A stretch of DNA of 64,000 nucleotides from Zoogloea sp016790385. Lineage in GTDB: Bacteria; Pseudomonadota; Gammaproteobacteria; Burkholderiales; Rhodocyclaceae. The DNA lies in the NCBI RefSeq assembly GCF_041916735.1, contig NZ_JAYRYY010000006.1. One strand, 5' to 3'. The notes under the pieces were generated by a model. That model was not told the origin of the DNA, did not search any database, and was given only the letters and a program-made list of their open reading frames with translations. This document shows positions 26,752 through 35,302 of the stretch, one piece after another (the stretch's first letter is position 1; the number at the start of each line of letters is the position of its first letter). The translations under genes were made by a program, and so were the position numbers.

Positions 26752-29700
26752 ATGCCCGAATCCCACTCCCCCCGCTATATCCACCTGCGTCTCCACACCG
26801 AGTATTCGATCTCAGACGGGATCGTGCAGGTAGACGCCGCCATCGCCCGTGCTGCCGCCGACGCCATGCCGGCATTGGGTATCTCCGACCTGGCCAACCT
26901 GTTCGGGATGGTCAAGTTCTACAAGGGTGCCCGCGGCAAGGGCATCAAGCCCATCGTCGGTGCCGACTGCTGGATCAGCAACGATATTGAGCGTGACAAG
27001 CCGAGCCGGGTTCTGCTGATCTGCCGTAACCGCAAGGGCTACGGCCAACTGTGCGAATTGCTGACCCGTGCCTTCATCGAAAACAAATACCGGGGGCGGG
27101 CGGAATTGCGCCGCGAATGGCTGAGCGCAGACAGCGCCAGCGATCTCCTGTGTCTGTCCGGCGCCCGCGACGGTGATATTGGCCACGCCCTTGCCAACGG
27201 CAATCCCATGCAGGCGGAAAAGCTCGCTGCCGACTGGGCGTCGCGCTTCCCTGGGGGGTTCTACGTCGAGATCCAACGGGCGGGGCATCCCGGCACCGAA
27301 GCCTACATCCGGGAAGCCCTGCTGATTGCTTCGCGCCTGGACCTGCCGGTAGTGGCAACCCACCCGATCCAATTTACCCGGCCTGAGGATTTCAAGGCCC
27401 ACGAGGCTCGGGTGTGCATTGCCCAGGGCCACGTGCTTGCCGATAAGCGCCGACCCAAGGACTTCACCCCCGAGCAATATTTCAAGACCCAGGACGAGAT
27501 GTGTGCGCTGTTTGCCGACATCCCGGAAGCGCTCGAGAACAGCGTGGAGATTGCCCGGCGCTGTTCGCTCACCGTGCAGCTGGGCAAGAATTTCCTGCCC
27601 CAGTTCCCGACTCCCGAGGGCATGACCCTGGACGATTTCCTGGTCGCGGAGGCCCGATCAGGCCTTGAGGTGCGGCTGAAGGAGCTGTTCCCCAACGAGG
27701 TAGAGCGGGAGCAGAAGCGCGAGCAATACGAATCCCGGCTCAAGTTCGAGACCGACACCATCATCCAGATGGGCTTTCCCGGCTACTTCCTGATCGTGGC
27801 TGACTTCATCAACTGGGCCAAGCAGAACGGCGTGCCCGTTGGGCCGGGTCGGGGTTCCGGTGCTGGTTCGCTGGTGGCCTTCAGCCTGCGCATCACCGAT
27901 ATCGATCCCCTGGCCTACGCCCTGCTTTTCGAGCGTTTCCTCAATCCCGAGCGGGTCTCCATGCCCGACTTCGACATCGACTTCTGCCAGGACAACCGCT
28001 ACAAAGTCATTGAGTATGTGCGCGCCCACTACGGGGCCGATGCGGTGAGCCAGATCGCCACCTTCGGCACGATGGCGTCAAAGGCGGTGGTGCGTGACGT
28101 GGGGCGGGTGCTCGATCTGCCCTACGGCCTTTGCGATCGCCTGTCCAAATTGATCCCGGTGGTGCAGAACAAGCCCCTGTCCCTGACGGAAGCCCGGGAG
28201 CAGGAACCACAGATCAACGAACTGATGACGGACGGCAACGACGGCGAGTCGATCCAGGAACTGTGGAGCCTGGCCGAACCCCTGGAGGGCCTGACCCGAG
28301 GCGTCGGCATGCATGCCGGGGGGGTTCTCATCGCACCTGGCAGACTCACCGACTTCTGCCCGCTTTATATCGCCGACGGTGACGATGCCACCCCCGTGTC
28401 CCAGTTCGACAAGGACGATGTGGAAGCGGTGGGGCTGGTCAAGTTCGACTTTCTGGGTCTGCGCAACCTCACCATCATCGAATTGGCGCTCGAATATGTG
28501 CAGCGCCTTACTGGCGAGCGCCCGGATCTGATGAGCCTGGGCTTCGAAGACCAGGCGGCCTACCAGATCCTCCGCGAGGCCAACACCACGGCCATCTTCC
28601 AGGTGGAATCGGACGGCATGAAGAAGCTTCTCAAGAAGCTCGCCCCCGACCGCTTCGAAGACATCATCGCCGTGCTTGCGCTCTACCGCCCGGGGCCGCT
28701 GGGCTCGGGCATGGTCGATGACTTCATCCTGCGCAAGAAGGGCCAACAGGCCATCGACTACTTCCACCCGGACCTCACCGCCTGCCTGTCACCCACCTAT
28801 GGGGTGATCGTGTATCAGGAACAGGTGATGCAGATCTCCCAGATCATCGGTGGTTATACCCTGGGTGGCGCCGACATGCTGCGTCGGGCGATGGGCAAAA
28901 AGAAGGCCGACGAGATGGCCAAGCACCGGGAGACCATCGCCGACGGTGCCCGCAAGAAGGGCTACGACCCGGCCCTGGCCGAGCAGCTCTTCGATCTGAT
29001 GACCAAGTTCGCCGAGTACGGCTTCAACAAGTCGCACACGGCGGCCTACGCGGTGGTCACTTACCATACCGCGTGGCTTAAGGCCTACCACTGCTCGGCC
29101 TTCATGGCCGCCACCATGTCCTCGGACCTGGACAATACCGATACGATCAAGATCTTCTACGAAGACACGATCGCTAACCGAATCGCGGTGTTGCCGCCGG
29201 ATGTGAACCAATCCGACTATCGCTTTGTGCCCAAGGATGCCAAGACCATCCGCTATGGTCTTGGGGCTGTCAAAGGGGTTGGCGAACCGGCGGTACGCGC
29301 CATCCTGGCCGCTCGGGACTCGGGTGGCCCGTTCAAGGATTTGTTCGACTTCTGCTGCCGGGTGGACAAGCGTCTCGCCAACCGCCGCGTGATTGAGGCT
29401 CTGGTGCGTGCGGGAGCCTTCGATGCCCTCGACCCCGTGCAGCCGGCGGATCGTCACAAACTGCTGGCGAGTGTCGGTATTGCCATGGAGGCGGCTGAGC
29501 AGATCGCAGCCAATGCCATGCAGGGCGGGCTGTTCGACATCCCTGGCGAAGTGAGCGCGCCGATGGTCGATTACGTCAAGGTGCGCCCCTGGGGCGAGCG
29601 GGAAAAACTCAAGGAGGAGAAGCTGGCCATCGGCTTTTTCCTCTCGGGCCACCCCTTCAATGCCTTCAAGGATGAGGTGCGGCGTTTCGTGAGGCGGCCG

Positions 29701-30243
29701 CTGGCACAGGTCGAGCCCTCCCGGGATGTGATCACCATGGCGGGCGTGGTTATGGAGGTTCGGGCCAAGATGACCGCCCGGGGCAAGATCGCCTTCGTGC
29801 TCCTGGATGACGGTACAACGCCGCGGGAAGTCTCGGTATTTTCTGAGGTGTTCGACAATAATCGTCAGCGTATCGTGGTCGATGAGGTGCTGATCATTGA
29901 GGCCAAGGTGAGCAATGACGACTTTTCGGGGGGCTATCGCATCGTTGCCGACAAGTTGATGACTCTGGGCGAGGCGCGCGGTCGCTACGCGAGAGCCCTC
30001 CAGTTGCGTCTCAACGGCGAGGTGGGTGAGGCCGGGGGGGCCGTGGCGGCGGCCGAACGTCTGCAAAGTGTGCTGACCCCCTTCCGCGACGGGGGTTGCC
30101 CCGTTCGCGTGCGCTATCGCAATGACGTGGCCGAGGGCGACCTGCCCCTGGGGGCGGACTGGCGGGTGCGGCCCGATGACAGTCTTCTGGAGAGCTTGCG
30201 TGACTGGCTGCCGGCGGATGCGGTCGAGGTTGTGTATCCCTGA
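26752..30243 (+). CDS. dnaE: DNA polymerase III alpha subunit
   Basis: This 1163-residue protein is the catalytic subunit of the replicative polymerase, at full family length. The N-terminal PHP domain starts with RLHTEYSISDGIVQ. The palm holds the catalytic aspartates in MPDFDIDFCQDNR (about residue 405), after GPGRGSGAGSLVAF. Further on are the helix-hairpin-helix region (GVGEPAVRAIL), the OB domain (ITMAGVVMEVRAKMTARGKIAF, shown in part) and a C-terminal tau-binding region. The sequence is of the essential DnaE1 type rather than the error-prone DnaE2. It converges on a PAS-GGDEF-EAL gene with a 47-bp gap and no evident terminator. Confidence 0.98.
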   Translation: MPESHSPRYIHLRLHTEYSISDGIVQVDAAIARAAADAMPALGISDLANLFGMVKFYKGARGKGIKPIVGADCWISNDIERDKPSRVLLICRNRKGYGQLCELLTRAFIENKYRGRAELRREWLSADSASDLLCLSGARDGDIGHALANGNPMQAEKLAADWASRFPGGFYVEIQRAGHPGTEAYIREALLIASRLDLPVVATHPIQFTRPEDFKAHEARVCIAQGHVLADKRRPKDFTPEQYFKTQDEMCALFADIPEALENSVEIARRCSLTVQLGKNFLPQFPTPEGMTLDDFLVAEARSGLEVRLKELFPNEVEREQKREQYESRLKFETDTIIQMGFPGYFLIVADFINWAKQNGVPVGPGRGSGAGSLVAFSLRITDIDPLAYALLFERFLNPERVSMPDFDIDFCQDNRYKVIEYVRAHYGADAVSQIATFGTMASKAVVRDVGRVLDLPYGLCDRLSKLIPVVQNKPLSLTEAREQEPQINELMTDGNDGESIQELWSLAEPLEGLTRGVGMHAGGVLIAPGRLTDFCPLYIADGDDATPVSQFDKDDVEAVGLVKFDFLGLRNLTIIELALEYVQRLTGERPDLMSLGFEDQAAYQILREANTTAIFQVESDGMKKLLKKLAPDRFEDIIAVLALYRPGPLGSGMVDDFILRKKGQQAIDYFHPDLTACLSPTYGVIVYQEQVMQISQIIGGYTLGGADMLRRAMGKKKADEMAKHRETIADGARKKGYDPALAEQLFDLMTKFAEYGFNKSHTAAYAVVTYHTAWLKAYHCSAFMAATMSSDLDNTDTIKIFYEDTIANRIAVLPPDVNQSDYRFVPKDAKTIRYGLGAVKGVGEPAVRAILAARDSGGPFKDLFDFCCRVDKRLANRRVIEALVRAGAFDALDPVQPADRHKLLASVGIAMEAAEQIAANAMQGGLFDIPGEVSAPMVDYVKVRPWGEREKLKEEKLAIGFFLSGHPFNAFKDEVRRFVRRPLAQVEPSRDVITMAGVVMEVRAKMTARGKIAFVLLDDGTTPREVSVFSEVFDNNRQRIVVDEVLIIEAKVSNDDFSGGYRIVADKLMTLGEARGRYARALQLRLNGEVGEAGGAVAAAERLQSVLTPFRDGGCPVRVRYRNDVAEGDLPLGADWRVRPDDSLLESLRDWLPADAVEVVYP

Positions 30244-30290
30244 TTCGTCCGCTGTCCGGTCGTGGGGCACGCGGGCCGTCGAGGCTGTGC

Positions 30291-32777
30291 TCAGTCGGTG
30301 ATGATCAGGCTGCCCGGCAACACGCCTACGCGCAGGATGTCGCTGAGGGCTTCTGGCGGCAGTGGAGGACTGAACACATAGCCCTGGGCTGCCAGGCAAC
30401 CTTCGGCCCGGAGCACATCCAGCTGCTCGTGGGTTTCCGTTCCCTCGGCGATCACATCCAGGCGCAGGCTGCGTCCGAGCTGGATCACCGCCCGCACGAT
30501 GGCCGCGTCGTCCGGGTCGTCGATCAGGTCGCTAACGAAGCTCTGGTCGATCTTGAGGCAGTCCACGGGAAAACGTTTGAGGTAAGCCAGGCTCGAGTAG
30601 CCCGTTCCGAAGTCGTCGATCGACATGCGCACGCCAAGGGCCTTGAGCCCGGCGAGGGTGTGTTCGACCTCGATCCCCGATTGCATCAGGAGCGATTCGG
30701 TCAGCTCCAGTTCAAGCCATTGAGGTGAAAGACCGCTGCTCTCCAGCGCCTCCCGCACCGTGGCCACCATGTCGGTCCGCCGAAACTGCATGGCCGAGAG
30801 ATTGACCGCGACTGGAATGGGGGCGTAGCCCTGCGCCTGCCAGGCCACGGCCTGACGGCAGGCTTGATGCAGAACCCAGCGACCGATCGGAACGATCAAT
30901 CCGCACTCTTCGGCGAGGGGAATGAAACTGGCGGGCGGCACTCCACCCAGCGGGCCATTGAACCAGCGCAGCAGTGCCTCCACCCCGATGATGCGTCCGC
31001 TGGCGAGGTTTACCTGGGGTTGGTAATAGAGACTGAACTCCTGATGGTCGAGCGCCTGGCGCAGTGCGTTCTCGAGTTGCAGGCGCTCCAGAGCATTGAC
31101 GTTCATGACCTCGTCGAAGAAGCGGTAAGTGTTCCGTCCGCTTTCCTTGGCGTGGTACATGGCGGTGTCGGCGTTCTTCATGAGGCTCGCGGCACATGTG
31201 CCATCGCCCGGGAATAGGGCAATCCCGATCGAGAAAGACGTTGTCAGTGCCTGACCATCGATATCGAAGGACGGCCGCAACCGTTCGAGGATTTTTTCGG
31301 CCACACGAGCGGCGTCGTCAGGTCCGTCCACATCGGTGAGTACGATCAGAAACTCGTCACCCCCCTGGCGGCTGATGGTGTCCGTTTCCCGAGTGCATTC
31401 GGACAGGCGCAGCGCAACCCCCTGCAACAGCCGGTCTCCGGTCATGTGGCCGAGGGAGTCGTTGATGGTCTTGAAGCGGTCCAGGTCAAGGAACATCACG
31501 GCGATCCGGCTGCCGTGGCGGACGGCGTTGGCCAGGGCCTGATCGAGTCGATCCTGGAGCAGTGTGCGGTTGGGAAGCCCCGTCAGGGGGTCATGCCGGG
31601 CCAGATAGGCGATGCGGGCCTCCGACGCCTTGCGCTCGGTGATGTCCGAGAAGACCGCCACATAGTGGGTCACTCTTTCGAGCTTGTCGCGCACGGCGCT
31701 GATGGACAGGGCCGAGGGGTACAGGGTGCCGTCCTTGCGCCGATCGTAGACCTCTCCCTGCCAGAAGCCGAGGGTTTCGATGTCATGCCACATGGATTCA
31801 TAGAACGCGCGGTCGTGGTGCCCGGACTGGAGCATCCGCGGGGTGTTTCCCATGGCCTCCTCGGCGCTGTAGCCGGTGACCTCGGTAAAGGCGCGGTTGA
31901 CCGACAGGATGCGCTCGTGGGCATCGGTGACGATGATCGCCTCCACGCTGTTGCGAAATACCGTCAGGGCCAGCCGTAGCTGTTCCTCGTCCTGACGCCT
32001 CGCGGTGATGTCCGCGATGGTGGTTACGACGCCAATCGGCGTGCTGGAGTCGTCGTCGAAGAGCGGGATCGAGTTGGTCCACAGCCAGCGCCGCATCCCG
32101 TCCTTTCGGTCGATTCCCAGCATGCCGGCTCTGGGCTGGCCCGTGGCAACGGCCTGCATGGCGGGTATTTGATCCGGGTCCAGCGGCTCACCGTCTTCAT
32201 TGAGGTAGGTGAGGAGGTTGCCGTGCACATCCCAGCTCGCCATCTCGGCAGCGCTCAAGCCCAGGATCTGTTCAGCGCTTGCGTTATACAGCAGCAGCAT
32301 CCCCCGGGCGTCGCGCATGATCACACCTTCGCCCATGGAGGCGAGCAAGGTGCTGAGACGGTTCTCGCGTTCGCGCAGTTCGGCCTCGGTATTGCGGCGA
32401 TCCGTGATGTCGATGCAGGACCCGATGTACCCCGCAAACTCGCCCCATTTGTCGTAAAGGGGGCGGCCCGTGTCGATGATCCAGCGGTATTGGCCGTCAC
32501 GGCGGCGCAGGCGATACTCCATCTCAAACGGAGTGCGGACGGCAAAATGCTCCAGGTAGGTGCTCACGCAGCGGTCGAAATCGTCCGGGTGGACGCCGCT
32601 GGTCCAGCCGTCGCCCATCTCGTCCTCTAGGCTGCGGCCTGTGAAGTCCAGCCAGGTCTGGTTGAAGTAGCTGCATTTGGCATCGGTGCCCGCGCGCCAG
32701 ATGAGGGTGGGAAAGCGTTCGAACAGGGACAGGGGAAAGTCCCAGATGTCGTTGTCGGATGAGGACGGCGTGGGCAC
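30291..32777 (-). CDS. PAS-PAS-PAS-GGDEF-EAL c-di-GMP signalling protein
   Basis: This 828-residue protein has three PAS-type sensor domains (about residues 15-130, 135-260 and 265-390), each followed by a PAC-like segment such as SCIDITDRR or VFSDITERKAS. The GGDEF domain has an intact GGDEF motif and an RETD inhibition site five residues before it. The EAL domain keeps its catalytic set: EALLRW, NLSAMQF, ELTESLL, IDDFGTGYSSL, KIDQSFV and EGTE. Both synthesis and breakdown of c-di-GMP are therefore possible. No membrane segment is seen. The ligand of the PAS domains is unknown. Confidence 0.94.
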   Translation of the reverse strand: MPTPSSSDNDIWDFPLSLFERFPTLIWRAGTDAKCSYFNQTWLDFTGRSLEDEMGDGWTSGVHPDDFDRCVSTYLEHFAVRTPFEMEYRLRRRDGQYRWIIDTGRPLYDKWGEFAGYIGSCIDITDRRNTEAELRERENRLSTLLASMGEGVIMRDARGMLLLYNASAEQILGLSAAEMASWDVHGNLLTYLNEDGEPLDPDQIPAMQAVATGQPRAGMLGIDRKDGMRRWLWTNSIPLFDDDSSTPIGVVTTIADITARRQDEEQLRLALTVFRNSVEAIIVTDAHERILSVNRAFTEVTGYSAEEAMGNTPRMLQSGHHDRAFYESMWHDIETLGFWQGEVYDRRKDGTLYPSALSISAVRDKLERVTHYVAVFSDITERKASEARIAYLARHDPLTGLPNRTLLQDRLDQALANAVRHGSRIAVMFLDLDRFKTINDSLGHMTGDRLLQGVALRLSECTRETDTISRQGGDEFLIVLTDVDGPDDAARVAEKILERLRPSFDIDGQALTTSFSIGIALFPGDGTCAASLMKNADTAMYHAKESGRNTYRFFDEVMNVNALERLQLENALRQALDHQEFSLYYQPQVNLASGRIIGVEALLRWFNGPLGGVPPASFIPLAEECGLIVPIGRWVLHQACRQAVAWQAQGYAPIPVAVNLSAMQFRRTDMVATVREALESSGLSPQWLELELTESLLMQSGIEVEHTLAGLKALGVRMSIDDFGTGYSSLAYLKRFPVDCLKIDQSFVSDLIDDPDDAAIVRAVIQLGRSLRLDVIAEGTETHEQLDVLRAEGCLAAQGYVFSPPLPPEALSDILRVGVLPGSLIITD

Positions 32778-32888
32778 GGTAGCGAGGAAGGTACGCGTGT
32801 GGAGTGGTGTTAGGCGTCAGTTGATGATGTCATTCTAGACTGATCCCGGACCCGTGGCCTGATTGGTTAACGAAGCTGCATATCGCGC

Positions 32889-33182
32889 TCAGAGGGTGGG
32901 CGCGCGCTGAAAGCCGGGGGGCACGGGGCCTTCCGCCTCTGTCCAGGTGACTTGCGCGACAACAGCCGCAGGGGGCCCGCGTCGGGCCCAGTCAATCATC
33001 GCGTCAAGGTCTTCCTCGGGGCCGGCAACGAGCGCCTCGACGCTGCCGTCACTACGGTTGCGGACCCAGCCTGAAAGCTGGCGCCGAATGGCTTCGGATT
33101 GCAGGGCGTTGCGGTAACCGACGCCCTGGACGTGGCCGCGTATGCGCAGCAGGCGGATGGCCGGGTCAGAGGTTGTCTTCAT
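32889..33182 (-). CDS. acyP: Acylphosphatase
   Basis: This 97-residue enzyme hydrolyses acyl phosphates such as acetyl phosphate or carbamoyl phosphate. It shows the two signature elements: RIRGHVQGVGYR with the phosphate-binding Arg, and GWVRNRSDGSVEA with the catalytic Asn. The ATG at 33182 is chosen since it begins just before the conserved domain; it lies inside the end of the SulP gene, giving a 17-base overlap and probable translational coupling. The link to the transporter is not a common textbook pairing and its purpose is unclear. Confidence 0.93.
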   Translation of the reverse strand: MKTTSDPAIRLLRIRGHVQGVGYRNALQSEAIRRQLSGWVRNRSDGSVEALVAGPEEDLDAMIDWARRGPPAAVVAQVTWTEAEGPVPPGFQRAPTL

Positions 33183-34851
33183 CCATGAACCTGGGCAGGA
33201 GATCGCGGGATCGGGCCAGTGCGCCGTAGATGTCACCGCAGATGTTGTTGATGCCCACCGCGTCTTCAAACCCTGAACGGCGTATCAGCGATGCGGGCTG
33301 TGGGTTTAGATTGCACAGGATCAGGGCACAGCCCCGTTTGTGCAGGGATTTGCACAGGCTTTCCAGGCCTTCAAGGCCGGTGGTGTCCAGGTTGACCAGG
33401 TGGTCCATGTCGAGGATCACGACTTCGGGGTGACGCTCGGCCGGGTCGAGAAGGGTTTCCAGCTTGTGGATGGCACCGAAGAACAGGGTTCCGTAGAGGG
33501 AGTATGCGACCACCCGTTGAGAACCATCCGGGTACAGGAAGTCCGGCACCATCGAAAGCTCGGTGAGGGGCAGGCGTTCGACGCGGGTCAGGTCGGACAT
33601 GCGATAGATGAAGAACAGGCTGGCCAGCACCATGCCCAGCTCGACCGCGAGGGTCAGGTCGAAGAAGACGGTGACGAAGAAGGTGCTGAGAAGCGTGGTT
33701 CGGTAATTCAATGAAAAACGTTTGAGGCCGCGGAACTCGTGCCATTCCCCCATGTTAACGGCCACCACGACGACGATGGCGGATAGGGTGGCCAGGGGAA
33801 TGTGTTTGGCAAAGGGGGCAAACACCAACACGACGGCCAGTAGCACCACGGCGTGGATCATGCCGGCCACCGGGCTGCGACCGCCGGTGCGTACATTGGT
33901 GGCGGTACGGGCGATGGCGCCCGTAGCGGCGAAGCCGCCAAACAGCGGTGCTGCAAGATTGGCCAGGCCCTGGGCGACGAGTTCCTGGTTCGGGTCGTGG
34001 CGATCCTCGATCGTCGCGTCGGCAACGCGCGCCGACAGAAGGGATTCAATGGCGCCGAGCAGGGCGATGGTGAGGGCCGGGGAGATCAGCTTGCCGAGCG
34101 TCTGAAGGGACAGCTGTGGCAGCGCAAAGGCGGGAAGGTCCTGGGGGATGCCATTAAAGCGGGTGCCGATGGTTTCGACGGGGAGTTGCAGGATCGCGTT
34201 GGCAATGGTGGCAAGGATGAGCACGCCAAGCGGGCCGGGCAGACGGCTCAGGGGTTTGAAGCGCAGTGCCAGCCGGTTCCACGACAGGAGCACTGCGATG
34301 GACGCCACCGACAGGGCCACGGTGGGGAGGTCGATGGTGTCCAGGTGGGTGATAAGGGCCTTCACCTTGCCGAAAAACTCACCGGGCAGGTGGTCGATCC
34401 GCAGCCCCAGGAAATCCTTTATCTGGGCCAGGAAGATCACCACCGCAATGCCGTTGGTGAAGCCGATCACCACCGTCTTGGGGATGAAGCGGATCAGATT
34501 GCCGAGCCGGAACGCACCCATGGCGACCAGTATGGCGCCCGCCAGCATGGTGGCCACGAGCAGGTTCTGCACGCCGTACTCGATGACGATGCCGTAGATG
34601 ATGGGGATGAAGGCCCCGGTGGGGCCGCCGATCTGCACCCGGGATCCGCCAAGGGCGGAGATCAGAAAGCCGGCAACAATGGCCGTCCAGATGCCGGCGG
34701 TGGGCGACATGCCGGAGGCGATGGCGAAGGCCATGGCCAGGGGCAGGGCAAGAACGCCGACCGTCAGGCCGGCGGAGGCGTCACGACCGAACTGCGCGCC
34801 GTTGTAGCCGGGCAGGGTGTCGAGAAGCTTGGGGTGGAAAACGATCTTCAT
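33166..34851 (-). CDS. SulP-family anion transporter with STAS domain
   Basis: This 561-residue protein is a SulP/SLC26-type inner-membrane anion transporter. The membrane domain starts near DASAGLTVGVLALPLAMAFA with the SulP segment GGSRVQIGGPTGAFIPI, and has about 11-12 helices to residue ~420. The C-terminal STAS domain (about 440-555) contains VVILDMDHLVNLDTTGLEGLE (shown in part). Substrates in this family include sulfate, bicarbonate and dicarboxylates; none can be read here. It overlaps acyP downstream and follows a 93-residue membrane protein gene upstream, after 131 bp. Confidence 0.93.
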   Translation of the reverse strand: MKIVFHPKLLDTLPGYNGAQFGRDASAGLTVGVLALPLAMAFAIASGMSPTAGIWTAIVAGFLISALGGSRVQIGGPTGAFIPIIYGIVIEYGVQNLLVATMLAGAILVAMGAFRLGNLIRFIPKTVVIGFTNGIAVVIFLAQIKDFLGLRIDHLPGEFFGKVKALITHLDTIDLPTVALSVASIAVLLSWNRLALRFKPLSRLPGPLGVLILATIANAILQLPVETIGTRFNGIPQDLPAFALPQLSLQTLGKLISPALTIALLGAIESLLSARVADATIEDRHDPNQELVAQGLANLAAPLFGGFAATGAIARTATNVRTGGRSPVAGMIHAVVLLAVVLVFAPFAKHIPLATLSAIVVVVAVNMGEWHEFRGLKRFSLNYRTTLLSTFFVTVFFDLTLAVELGMVLASLFFIYRMSDLTRVERLPLTELSMVPDFLYPDGSQRVVAYSLYGTLFFGAIHKLETLLDPAERHPEVVILDMDHLVNLDTTGLEGLESLCKSLHKRGCALILCNLNPQPASLIRRSGFEDAVGINNICGDIYGALARSRDLLPRFMDEDNL

Positions 34852-34982
34852 GGAGCCTCCGCAATCGAGGGGGGGGTGGGTGTGCGCCGCAAAGGGCGCG
34901 ATGCGGAGGAGTGGAGCCCGGCCCGGTACGATGCTGGACGATCCATCGCTTGCAGGCGGTCAGGGGCATGGTGGCGCTGTGT

Positions 34983-35264
34983 TCAGGTCAAGCGGCTGTC
35001 GTTGGCCGCCGCGTTGCCGGATGAAGCGCTGTGCATCACTTCAACCAGCATCTTCACCGCGGCCACGAAGACCGTGGCGATCCCGCCGGCGGCGCACAAC
35101 CAGGCCTGCAGGCTGTTGGCCGGGAAACCCGGCAACAGGGAAGCCCGGCCTTCCATGAGGTAGGCGGCCCCCAAGGCCAGGACGAGCACTCCGACCATGT
35201 CGAGGGCGGCCCAGCCCCAGAAGGCGGGAGTCAGGCGGGGCAGGGGGGAACGCTTGTTTTCCAT
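34983..35264 (-). CDS. Small two-helix membrane protein of unknown function
   Basis: This 93-residue protein has two predicted membrane helices (AALDMVGVLVLALGAAYLM and WLCAAGGIATVFVAAVKML), a basic N-terminus and a polar tail. No family motif is recognised. It sits between metG (38 bp upstream) and the SulP gene on the same strand and may be co-transcribed with metG. The coding frame is supported by clean membrane helices and by tight spacing to metG. Confidence 0.7.
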   Translation of the reverse strand: MENKRSPLPRLTPAFWGWAALDMVGVLVLALGAAYLMEGRASLLPGFPANSLQAWLCAAGGIATVFVAAVKMLVEVMHSASSGNAAANDSRLT

Positions 35265-35302
35265 TGTGGTGACGAGCCTAAGAGCAATGGCTGACAGGCG
35301 CC

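Noticed and set aside
24770..26875. 700-residue antisense frame across the rhomboid and CorC-like genes
   Set aside because: Both sense genes have clear domains; the antisense frame shows none.
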